From Limisphaerales bacterium (GTDB lineage Bacteria > Verrucomicrobiota > Verrucomicrobiia > Limisphaerales > AAA164-E04): a stretch of DNA of 64,000 nucleotides. Each line of letters starts with the position of its first letter. Within the stretch, counting starts at the first letter, position 1. The notes under the pieces were generated by a model that was not told where the DNA came from, ran no database searches, and saw only the letters and a list, made by a program, of their open reading frames with translations. Where the stretch lies: the NCBI GenBank assembly GCA_024761205.1, contig JAMASS010000010.1:1-64000 (forward strand). The letters run 5' to 3'. Position numbers and translations under genes: made by a program. Positions 29,003 through 36,605 of the stretch are shown piece after piece.

Positions 29003-30172
29003 CTAGGCGCCGGCGCTGACCAATTGCGAGAGTTGCAGATGAATCTCTCGCTGTGCGTTGCGCCATTCCTGCATCGCCCATTGAAGCTGGAAGTTGGCGT
29101 CGCTGATCCGGGCGCGTAGTTCTTCAAGCTTTCGGCCAGATTCTGCAACCTGCCTTTTGGCGATGATGGCGTATTGTTTCTTATGTTCTTCCCAGTTTGC
29201 TAGGGATTCCTGAACGCGGTCATGCGCTGTTTGCCAAAGCTGTTGCAAGGATTCGGGTATTTCCAGTGAGTGTTTGTTAATTCGTGTGGTGATCGCGCGC
29301 TGGTGCTCACTGATTTCGGCTCGAAGGATGCGTTCTTCTGGGATTCTGCGGAGATCATGGGTAAGGCCGATTTTGTTCAGCAGCCAAATGGCCCACTTCG
29401 TGGGATCAAAATGCCAGGCCTTGACCCCGTTTCGGTAGTCCGATTGAAACTCGTGATGAAAGTTGTGATAACCTTCGCCGAAAGTGAAGAGAGCCATCAA
29501 GTCACTGTCTCGAGCGGAGCACTTGGTTGAGTAAGGCTGGCGGCCGACGCAGTGGCAGAGAGAGTTAATGCAGAAAGTCATATGATGAACGGCGAAGATG
29601 CGGGCGACGCCGCTAATGAGAAACCCTCCTAACGCGCCGATCCATCCGTTCCATAGAAAACCGAGCAGAGTGGGCAAAGCAAAACCGACTGCGATGGCAA
29701 TCATGACGTAATTTCGGTGTTGCCACATCACCAAGGGATCTTGCGCGAGGTCTTTGGTATTATCCGGATCCAGTTCAGGTTGGTCTTTGAACATGATCCA
29801 ACCCATGTGAGCGTGGAAGAATCCCTTCTTGATATTGTATGGGTCTTTGTCGTGATCGACATGTTTGTGATGGTTCCGATGGTCGGAGCACCAACAGAGG
29901 GCTGAATTCTCAAAAGAGGCAGCACCAAAGACCAGGGACGACAACCTTACGGGCCAACTGGCTTTGAATGAAAGGTGGGAGAAGAGGCGGTGATAGCCCA
30001 AGGTGATGCTCAATCCCGTAGCAATGAAAAGGCTCACAAAGAGTGAGATTTGAAACCAATCAATGCCAAATGTCCAGATGTAGGCGGGAACTGCGGTAAA
30101 AGTCAGCAGCGCCGTTCCGGTCAGAAACAGGCTATTGGTGAGGCGAATGGTTCTGGCTACTGGCTGTGTCAT
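29003..30172 (-). CDS. Acyl-CoA / fatty acid delta-9-type desaturase
   Basis: A membrane di-iron desaturase that puts a cis double bond in fatty acyl chains. Start taken at 30172 (MTQPVARTIRLTNSLFLTGT). Helices lie at about 15-60. The three histidine boxes are intact: HRLFSH (about 61-66), HRNHHKHVDHDKDPYN (HxxHH, from about 98) and GYHNFHHEFQSDYRNG (HxxHH, about 240). The enzyme core ends near RRIPEERI at about 290. The last 90 residues form a long charged helix (LQQLWQTAHDRVQESLANWE to the end), unusual for the family and likely a coiled coil. The product is predicted in the cytoplasmic membrane and would adjust fluidity. Confidence 0.93.
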   Translation of the reverse strand: MTQPVARTIRLTNSLFLTGTALLTFTAVPAYIWTFGIDWFQISLFVSLFIATGLSITLGYHRLFSHLSFKASWPVRLSSLVFGAASFENSALCWCSDHRNHHKHVDHDKDPYNIKKGFFHAHMGWIMFKDQPELDPDNTKDLAQDPLVMWQHRNYVMIAIAVGFALPTLLGFLWNGWIGALGGFLISGVARIFAVHHMTFCINSLCHCVGRQPYSTKCSARDSDLMALFTFGEGYHNFHHEFQSDYRNGVKAWHFDPTKWAIWLLNKIGLTHDLRRIPEERILRAEISEHQRAITTRINKHSLEIPESLQQLWQTAHDRVQESLANWEEHKKQYAIIAKRQVAESGRKLEELRARISDANFQLQWAMQEWRNAQREIHLQLSQLVSAGA

Positions 30173-30509
30173 CGTCTGGTAAAAAATGTCGGGCGATTTT
30201 AATTCAAATTTTTTGTTGGCTTCGTTCCGCAACTAAAACACCGGCTGTTACGTTCCAAAGGGGACGCCAATGACTTTCCGGGAGCTTCAGACAGTTGCTG
30301 GATGTTATTCGCTTCTCGTCGTTGTTTTGTTGCGATGCCCTTAAACCGGGTTCGTTGTGGGTCTTATTTGCTGAATGGACTAATCATCATCCGACGAAGC
30401 GATGCTTTCAAGCCAGCGGAGATGTAGCGGAAACGGCGAATAAATGCAAACCCCCAATTTCGAGGATTGCAGAAACTGATTTGGTAGAGGGTTCTGTTGG
30501 GCAAGAAAA

Positions 30510-30534
30510 AAGAAACCGAGGTTTCCGGTTTCTT
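30510..30534 (-). terminator. Intrinsic terminator of the pseudopilin gene
   Basis: Read on the minus strand, AAGAAACCG pairs with CGGTTTCTT around a 7-base loop and is followed by a T-rich tract (the A-run at about 30504-30511 on the plus strand). It lies 30 bases beyond the stop of the pseudopilin-like gene. Confidence 0.75.
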
Positions 30535-30563
30535 TTCTGCCATAATGAGAGGATTTTAGCCGG

Positions 30564-31427
30564 TTAAGGCATCCAGTTCGGAAATTCCTTGGTACGCTCG
30601 CGGCCGTGGCGTGCGTAGGTGCGATGCCATTTATAGGTCCAAATCTCTTTGGGTGATTTGGTGGGGCGCACTGAGTTATCGAAGAACAAGATATTGATGC
30701 CTTTGTTGTGCCGCATGAAGGCGAAGTGTTTTGATTCGGCACCTTCACCGGTCCACTCGCCGTTGAATGCCGGAGCTGCGTCTTTGGTGTTCCTCCGATG
30801 GTCGGGGCCGCCACCGCGCCACATCGCATCGGAGAACAACGGAATCTCGGTAGTAGCATGGGGGACATTGAATGAGCCCCAGTGATCTTTTTGGGGTCGC
30901 TCTTGGATATCTTGCCTAGCTTTGTAGGTCCAATTATTGCTTCCGTAGCTCGCCGCGAGCCGACCATTATTGACTTGGTCATTCGTGAAGTCGGGAAAAT
31001 TGTAACCTGTGCGAGGACCACCATACCGGACGAGTAGGTGTTCAGGGGTGTCTACCGGCTTTCGGGCTTCTGTAAGGCTGAGGTGCCCGCGGCGAGCGTT
31101 GGCCTCCGGGCAGAAAAGGATGGCCGGTTTCTCGCGATAATGCACGGCGAGTGCGCGAACCCATTCCCCTCGATTCCAGTTGATGGCGGTGCCGCCGGTG
31201 CCGCCGGTGCCGCTACTGAAATTGCCCTCATTGTCGTCGGTATAAAAAACCCAGATGAGGCCCCATTGTTTAAGATTGGAGATACAGTGTATGGCTTTGG
31301 CTTTGGACTTTGCTTTGGACAGAGCCGGAAGCAGTAGGCCCGCCAGGATGGCAATGATGGCGATGACGACAAGGAGCTCTATCAGGGTAAATCCCTGTCG
31401 TTTGAGAGACGCAAATTTAGGATTCAT
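30564..31427 (-). CDS. Pseudopilin-like secreted protein (type II secretion / prepilin leader)
   Basis: A 287-residue protein with a prepilin leader: [12 protein letters not shown], then [20 protein letters not shown] and [13 protein letters not shown]. The GFTLIE cleavage site and the SKAK tail are typical of the very numerous Verrucomicrobiota/Lentisphaerota proteins of this type. The mature part contains [20 protein letters not shown], a Gly/Thr-rich segment, [14 protein letters not shown] and [10 protein letters not shown] (one Cys). Near the end [15 protein letters not shown] is the H-x9-DG type signature with N in place of G. A prepilin peptidase is not in the window. These proteins presumably assemble on or pass the cell surface; their substrate is unknown. 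A terminator follows the stop. Confidence 0.85.
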   Translation of the reverse strand: MNPKFASLKRQGFTLIELLVVIAIIAILAGLLLPALSKAKSKAKAIHCISNLKQWGLIWVFYTDDNEGNFSSGTGGTGGTAINWNRGEWVRALAVHYREKPAILFCPEANARRGHLSLTEARKPVDTPEHLLVRYGGPRTGYNFPDFTNDQVNNGRLAASYGSNNWTYKARQDIQERPQKDHWGSFNVPHATTEIPLFSDAMWRGGGPDHRRNTKDAAPAFNGEWTGEGAESKHFAFMRHNKGINILFFDNSVRPTKSPKEIWTYKWHRTYARHGRERTKEFPNWMP

Positions 31428-31439
31428 GGTGTGCCAATG

Positions 31440-31722
31440 ATTCTGTGTCGTTCATTTTGAGTCACGAAGTAATGCGAGGAGCATACACAATTGGCCACGT
31501 TTGGGAAGAGTATCTTTTGATCGCACAGGAAGGAATCGACAAAAAGGCGCCGAATTTGGATCAAATTGATGTGCGCGCGTCCCAAAAACGTGGAGTACAC
31601 GGCCGGGTGGCGGGTTTTGGTTGTGGATGGAGGAATTCAGCGATTCAATGCCTTATTTTTCTTTAGGCAGAGGTGAGGATGCACTCGCCGAATGGCGTTC
31701 CGGCGTCGTTTGCACTCGCCGG
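31440..31722. other. Upstream region of the pseudopilin gene
   Basis: About 280 bases without a gene. It should hold the promoter of the pseudopilin gene on the minus strand. No clear -35/-10 pair or operator could be picked out. Confidence 0.35.
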
Positions 31723-31950
31723 TCAAAAGAAAACCCGCAAACGCAGCGAGCACGAAGATGAGGAAAGAGTTGCCAGTAGGTGGTGGGTACGATGCCGTTG
31801 AACAAGGCAGCGCGGCTTGGTTCCCGCTATTGGCAGGCAGATGTCGTATCCGCTGGTTTTCAAGAGACCCTTGATAGCTAAGAGAATGGTTTCATCATCC
31901 TCAGAGACGAGGATTTTTTTGGGATTCCGTTGCGGCTTGGTGTTAGTTAC
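31723..31950 (-). pseudogene. N-terminal remnant of a response regulator receiver domain
   Basis: The minus strand reads PQRNPKKILVSEDDETILLA then IKGLLKTSGYDI from about 31938. This is the start of a CheY-like receiver domain: beta-1 KILVSEDD with the two acidic residues that bind Mg, then helix 1 and GYDI. After about 40 residues the frame runs into unrelated sequence and stops at 31723. The phospho-acceptor Asp and the rest are gone, and no start codon fits. A two-component system once stood here. Confidence 0.7.
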
Positions 31951-32065
31951 CCGCTGCGGTGATCGGTTTCATCTTTGGGGACGGGTTTGGTTGTCATCCA
32001 CAATGTCGCAACCCGATGCCGCCAGCGTTCGTTTGAGGTGTCGGTCGAGCCTTCGCCCGGCGGCG

Positions 32066-32431
32066 TCAATTGGTCCCTACCCCGGAAAATCGTTGGAAGT
32101 AGACCATATAGAGGGCGATAATAAGTAGGGCGATCGTGATGCCTGCGAGGGCCGGTATCTTTTGTGGCTTGCGGTAGGCAATCCCGGCCATGACTGAGAG
32201 GCCCAACCAGCAAACAAGTTTGACGATCATCCAGCCCGGAAATCCATACTTGAACGATCCGGATAATCCGAATCCTGCGATCACGGCCAGCAGGCTGCTA
32301 ATACCGGACGCCATCAGGACTTTCCGCCGCTGCGCTTCGACCGGGTTGGCAAAGGCAACAAAAGTCAGTCCGCTAAGGATGATGATCGCTAGAACGTGGA
32401 TTATGTAGAATGTGCCCTGGTCGTAGGTCAT
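32066..32431 (-). CDS. Small integral membrane protein, four helices
   Basis: A protein of about 121 residues; start taken at 32431 (MTYDQGTFYIIHVLAIIILS). Four membrane helices: FYIIHVLAIIILSGLTFVAF, a VLMASGISSLLAVIAGFGLS helix, MIVKLVCWLGLSVMAGIAYR and LAGITIALLIIALYMVYF. The layout (two helices, short GFPGWM loop, two helices) resembles SirB/CopD-like small membrane proteins, but I see no heme or copper ligands to support that beyond one His in helix 1. The gene is complete and stands between the dead receiver domain and the antiporter operon. Its function is unknown. Confidence 0.6.
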   Translation of the reverse strand: MTYDQGTFYIIHVLAIIILSGLTFVAFANPVEAQRRKVLMASGISSLLAVIAGFGLSGSFKYGFPGWMIVKLVCWLGLSVMAGIAYRKPQKIPALAGITIALLIIALYMVYFQRFSGVGTN

Positions 32432-32523
32432 GGGCCGTAGTATCTGCAAGATTGATCCAGTCGTAAACCTTCAAACTGCAACTTTTTTGAGATCAACGAT
32501 TTTACTAAGATTGGTGTGAAAGA

Positions 32524-34098
32524 TCAGTCAGTGCGCGACACAGCTGCCCGGCCCGTTTTGTCGAACCATTCGATGAACTTCTCAGCGGAAGCTTCTGAAT
32601 TCATGATGGGTATCCCTCCTTGGCGTTTTATCTGAGCCGCGTCGCTTTCTTCAAAAACGCGTACGATGATGGGGGTTTGATGAATATTTTGAAGAATGGT
32701 GTCGGCTTCATTGGGTCGGCGCATGGATGAAATAATGAGCTTAGCTTTTTCGGCGCCCGCTTGCTGTAACACTCTGATGTCGGAACCATCGCCTCTCAAA
32801 CAGGGAATTTTCGCCTGATTCAGATGTTCGATCACCACGGGATCATCGTCGACCACCAAAACCGAGTGCCCGGCCGCGATTAAGGGTTTGACGACCCACA
32901 TGCCGCCAGTTCCGAATCCCAGCACCAGGATGTGGTCGCGTTGGTCGACTTTAGGTCGGGATTGACGGCGATCCGGATGAAATCGCAGCAACCACCGAGT
33001 CATCCGGTCATTCGCCATCAATGGGGTGAGAGTCATCGTGAAAGCGGCGACCCAAGCAATGACCGAGAGAACGTCGCGGGAGATATCCGACAGCGTGATG
33101 TGTCCGGTAATGCCCAGCACTAGGGAAAACTCGCTGCTTTGCGCTAGGAGGACTCCAGCCTCGATCGCGTTTCTGGAAGAGAGGCCGAAGGCTTCCGCAA
33201 TCGCCGTAACAATCGGTGGCGTGACCGCAACTAGTATGAGTCCGAGGAGGATTCCTTTCATCAAGATGATCGGATCGTTGGGGATTCCAACGAAGGCGCC
33301 CAGGGCAGTAAAAAAGATGGCGAGAAAGAAATCAGTCAGCGAACTCAGGAGGGCACGGACAATGCCGTTGACGGGGAAGGACGAAAGCGAAAGGCCGGCG
33401 GCAAAAGCGCCCGCGATGCTTGGCAGCTCAAGCAGATCCGCCAAGCCGGTGAAGAGGAACAGTTGGGCGAGGACAACCAGGAGAAGCAGTTCGCTTTCCA
33501 GCTTATGGCGGAGGGCGAACCAGGGGACAAACCACCGTTGGCTGGCGAGCGCCAGTGCACCGAGAATAGCCGTTGCGGCGATCCCCCGGGTGACGGCGAT
33601 GGCTCCGTGCGGCACACGGGCGACCACGATGATAAGGAGGATCATGAGAATATCCTGGAACAGCAGAACTCCAACCACCAAGCGCCCAAAGGGTTCCGCC
33701 ATCTGGCGCCCTTGGCTGAGGAGTCGAACCACAACCAAAGTGGAGCTTGTCGAGAGCGTGAATGCGAGATAAAGGGCGGGTTTGGCGTCGAACCCTAACA
33801 TCCGGGCGGCTACGAAACCGATGAATCCCGCTGTGGCAAACTGGATGAGCCCCACCCAAATCACGGCTCTCTTCTGGCGGCCGAATCGCTGGGGATTGAG
33901 CTCGACACCCGAAGCAAAGACTAAAAACGTGAGGCCCAACTCCAGAGCCCTTTGGAGATCAATCTGATTCTCTTCGGTGACAAAGACTGAGACCGTGATG
34001 CCGCCGAAGAGGAAAAACGGAATCACCGGGATCTGGAACCGGCGGGCGATGCCAAAGCCGGTGGCGGCAATTAGAAGCAGCACAGTGATTTCCGTCAT
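32524..34098 (-). CDS. Kef-type cation:proton antiporter with TrkA-N domain (second gene of pair)
   Basis: A CPA2 antiporter of 524 residues. Residues 1-385 form about 12 membrane helices with LGLTFLVFASGVELNPQRFG, the STLVVVRLLSQGRQ region, and FLAIFFTALGAFVGIPND. The C-terminal TrkA-N/RCK domain begins near residue 395 (DHILVLGFGTGGMWVVKPLI, the GxGxxG nucleotide loop) and ends with HQTPIIVRVFEESDAAQIKR. Such proteins exchange K+ or Na+ for protons, with NAD(H) or glutathione adducts sensed by the RCK domain. Its ATG overlaps the stop of the upstream antiporter by 4 bases (ATGA), so the two are translationally coupled. Sequence identity between the two is low, so this is not a recent duplication. 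Confidence 0.92.
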   Translation of the reverse strand: MTEITVLLLIAATGFGIARRFQIPVIPFFLFGGITVSVFVTEENQIDLQRALELGLTFLVFASGVELNPQRFGRQKRAVIWVGLIQFATAGFIGFVAARMLGFDAKPALYLAFTLSTSSTLVVVRLLSQGRQMAEPFGRLVVGVLLFQDILMILLIIVVARVPHGAIAVTRGIAATAILGALALASQRWFVPWFALRHKLESELLLLVVLAQLFLFTGLADLLELPSIAGAFAAGLSLSSFPVNGIVRALLSSLTDFFLAIFFTALGAFVGIPNDPIILMKGILLGLILVAVTPPIVTAIAEAFGLSSRNAIEAGVLLAQSSEFSLVLGITGHITLSDISRDVLSVIAWVAAFTMTLTPLMANDRMTRWLLRFHPDRRQSRPKVDQRDHILVLGFGTGGMWVVKPLIAAGHSVLVVDDDPVVIEHLNQAKIPCLRGDGSDIRVLQQAGAEKAKLIISSMRRPNEADTILQNIHQTPIIVRVFEESDAAQIKRQGGIPIMNSEASAEKFIEWFDKTGRAAVSRTD

Positions 34099-35729
34099 GT
34101 CTTAAGAAATCCCAACTTGCCGAGCTGTTGGTTTTGCAATTTGATCCCGTCGACCTTCGGGATCATGAGATAGGTCGCGTCCATTTCGAGGAGATTATCG
34201 GTTTCCTCGAGATCGACGGCATGGATGGCGCAAGGGATCTGGAGCTGTCGGCATCGGTAGGCGAGGAGATCATTAGTGTCTTCAATGTGGAGGGCGGAGA
34301 CGAGGAGTTTGGCTTGCGGCAAATTGGCTTCCTCCAGGAGGGCCCAGTCTTCAGCGTTGCCCACTAGAGTGCGGCATTTGAGCGGCGCCAAACGTTGCGG
34401 ATTGGTGTCAATGGCCAGGACGGTTTCACCCCGGTCGAGCAATTGATCCACGATATAGATTCCCAGCGAATTCACCCCCACGAGGATCACGTGTTGGTGA
34501 AGCGATTTGACGGTTGGCGCCGGAGGCGAGGCGGCGGTCGCCTGAAACGGGGACAAAAGACGCCGGTGTCTCACAAAACGGTAGAGGAAGGTCTTGTATT
34601 GAATGCCATACGCTGAAAGCGAAATTGTCGCCAAGCCGACCAAGCCTATGATCGAGAGCGCGGTCTCGTCAATCAACCCTTTGCTGAAAGCGAGCGTCGC
34701 GAAGATGAGCGAAAATTCGCTGATCTGACAGAGGAGGACCCCGGAAAAATAGCTGGATTTTTCGTCGATGCGCAGCCGGCTGGCGGTGAGCATGACCACG
34801 GCGAATTTGCCGACGAGCACGAAGAGGGTGAGGGCGGCGGCGGTGATCCAGTAGCGGGTTGGGATATCCAGATTGAGGTTGATTCCCAAGGACGTAAAGA
34901 AGACCGCGATGAAGAAATTCATGAGGGGATTGACGCGCCGGGCGAGTTCGTGCTGAAACGGCAGCTGGGCGAGGCTGACTCCGGCCATAAATGCGCCGAT
35001 CTCGTGGGACAAATGAAACCAGTGCGCGATCTGGACGAGCGCAAAGCACCAACAGAGACTCCAGATAAAGAGCATGCCGGGATAGGTGATTGCCCAGGTG
35101 AGGAGCCGTAGGAGGATGAAGCGTGAGGCTAGGAGAGCGACAACCAGGATGGTGACTATGCCGCCAATGGCTTGAATCGTGTTCCCCAGAGTTTGGCTGA
35201 GAGAAAAATCGCTCCCTTCCTGCAGTCCCGCAAGAACCGTCAGGAGGAGGATTGCCGCCAGGTCTTGTACCAGAAGCACTCCGATCGCGATTCTACCATG
35301 CAAGGCGTCGAGTTCCTTTTTCTCCGCCAGCACTTTGACCACCACCACCGTGCTGCTGAACGTGAGTGCCGCCGCCATCACTAACGAGGTCCGCAGTTCA
35401 AATCCCAGCAAAATGCAGCAGCCAAAACTCAGAAACGATGTGACGACAATCTGTCCCGTTCCCGCCAGAACGGCAACCTTGCCGAGATTGCGAATTTTCG
35501 CGATGTCGAGTTCGAGGCCCACCAGGAAAAGAAGCAAAATGATGCCAATTTCGGAAATCAGGGAAACCACGCGGGCATCGTCGATCACATGGGTGGCAGG
35601 CCCCAACACAACGCCGGCAACCAGATAACCCACAATGGTGGGTACCCCTAGCTTTCGAGCCAGCGAGGCAAAGGCTGCTGCTGCGATGATCATCAGTCCG
35701 AGACTGCGAATAAAGGCTTCGTCTATCAT
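34095..35729 (-). CDS. Kef-type cation:proton antiporter with TrkA-N domain (first gene of pair)
   Basis: A CPA2 antiporter of 544 residues. Membrane part: LGVPTIVGYLVAGVVLGPAT (helix 2, the conserved VGYLxAGxxLGP), EIGIILLLFLVGLELDIAKI, FSSTVVVVKVLAEKKELDAL and HEIGAFMAGVSLAQLPFQHE. Then from about residue 405 a TrkA-N domain (HVILVGVNSLGIYIVDQLLD, LVGNAEDWALLEEANLPQAK). It probably exchanges K+ for protons. It overlaps its partner by ATGA at 34095-34098 and likely forms a heteromeric or paired system. Its own ATG overlaps the stop of a truncated upstream frame, suggesting a lost third gene of the operon. Confidence 0.93.
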   Translation of the reverse strand: MIDEAFIRSLGLMIIAAAAFASLARKLGVPTIVGYLVAGVVLGPATHVIDDARVVSLISEIGIILLLFLVGLELDIAKIRNLGKVAVLAGTGQIVVTSFLSFGCCILLGFELRTSLVMAAALTFSSTVVVVKVLAEKKELDALHGRIAIGVLLVQDLAAILLLTVLAGLQEGSDFSLSQTLGNTIQAIGGIVTILVVALLASRFILLRLLTWAITYPGMLFIWSLCWCFALVQIAHWFHLSHEIGAFMAGVSLAQLPFQHELARRVNPLMNFFIAVFFTSLGINLNLDIPTRYWITAAALTLFVLVGKFAVVMLTASRLRIDEKSSYFSGVLLCQISEFSLIFATLAFSKGLIDETALSIIGLVGLATISLSAYGIQYKTFLYRFVRHRRLLSPFQATAASPPAPTVKSLHQHVILVGVNSLGIYIVDQLLDRGETVLAIDTNPQRLAPLKCRTLVGNAEDWALLEEANLPQAKLLVSALHIEDTNDLLAYRCRQLQIPCAIHAVDLEETDNLLEMDATYLMIPKVDGIKLQNQQLGKLGFLKT

Positions 35730-35905
35730 GCTTCGATCAGAACGCTATCCGTGAGGTTTTCGTGCGGTTCAGAGATGCGTGGATAGTCTGTTTGAAGAAT
35801 CACCGCGCACCCTTGGAGACCGCTAGGATGGCCCATGGCCGAGAGTTTGCCTCCGTCCGCTGCCGTGGTGGGAGTTGGCTGGAGTCTTTGTGAATCTCAT
35901 AGACC
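35726..35905 (-). pseudogene. 3' end of a lost gene coupled to the antiporter pair
   Basis: On the minus strand a frame is open for about 55 codons and ends ISEPHENLTDSVLIEA with a TGA that overlaps the antiporter start (ATGA). It reads DGGKLSAMGHPSGLQGCAVI then LQTDYP. There is no matching start and the frame cannot be extended. The overlap is the arrangement expected of an operon, so I take this as the tail of a lost first gene. I do not recognise it; a chance open frame is possible. Confidence 0.3.
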
Positions 35906-36600
35906 TTCAGATGACCGGATTTCTGGCCCGCCGCAATGAGCCGCCGACAGAGGGAACAATGGCAAATGATCAAGGTGCCGCCTCTGTGAGGAGCTGTCCG
36001 GTGGAAACGAAGTTGTCCGGTCCGTTGGGAGACTTGGAAGCCAGCCGGCGGTATTGCCGTGTCCCCGATTCAGCGCATGGAGAAAACGGGCGGTTGGAGT
36101 CACTTTTAAGGGGATGCAGGGCGGTTCTCCGCGCCGGCGGTTTGTGAGGTGATGGAGCGGCGGACTGTTAGCGGGCGTCTTCATGATGCTAGGCTGCCTT
36201 TGTTGGGAGGACTTTAGGTGATGTCCCCCGGCTGGCACAATCACCAAGGACGCTGCCGCCGGATGAACTTGAATCATGTGTTGCCGGGCTGGAATAGGCA
36301 TTACAGGGGAGAGGAGACGCATTTTGTCTGCGTCAGGTCTGGCATACACGGCGGTGGCCCGGCTGGGAAAGCGGCGAGGGAACCATCAAGCTCACCAAGG
36401 TTCCGGACAGCAGGCAGAACCTGGCGGCTTTTTGAAAGCGCCGGAAAGCGCGGCAGCGTCCTGGAGTGCGGCGATTATTCGCTGCTTTTGACTTCCTCTC
36501 ATCAATGATACGGCTTGGCGACCGGAACAAAACCGGTTGACAGTCTGCACCGAGCAGGATGATTGACAGCGCTAGGCTTGAGCTTACTATCGGGGGGTCT
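35906..36600. other. Intergenic region with one hairpin repeat
   Basis: About 700 bases. No gene is supported on either strand. The only feature is the palindrome GCGGCGATTATTCGCTGC at 36468-36485, related to others at 49987 and 54093. The promoter of the S9 peptidase gene should lie at the right end. Confidence 0.4.
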
Positions 36601-36605
36601 TCGAT

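Noticed and set aside
35179-35628. 149-codon plus-strand frame inside the first antiporter
   Set aside because: It is the antisense shadow of a strongly conserved membrane protein gene.
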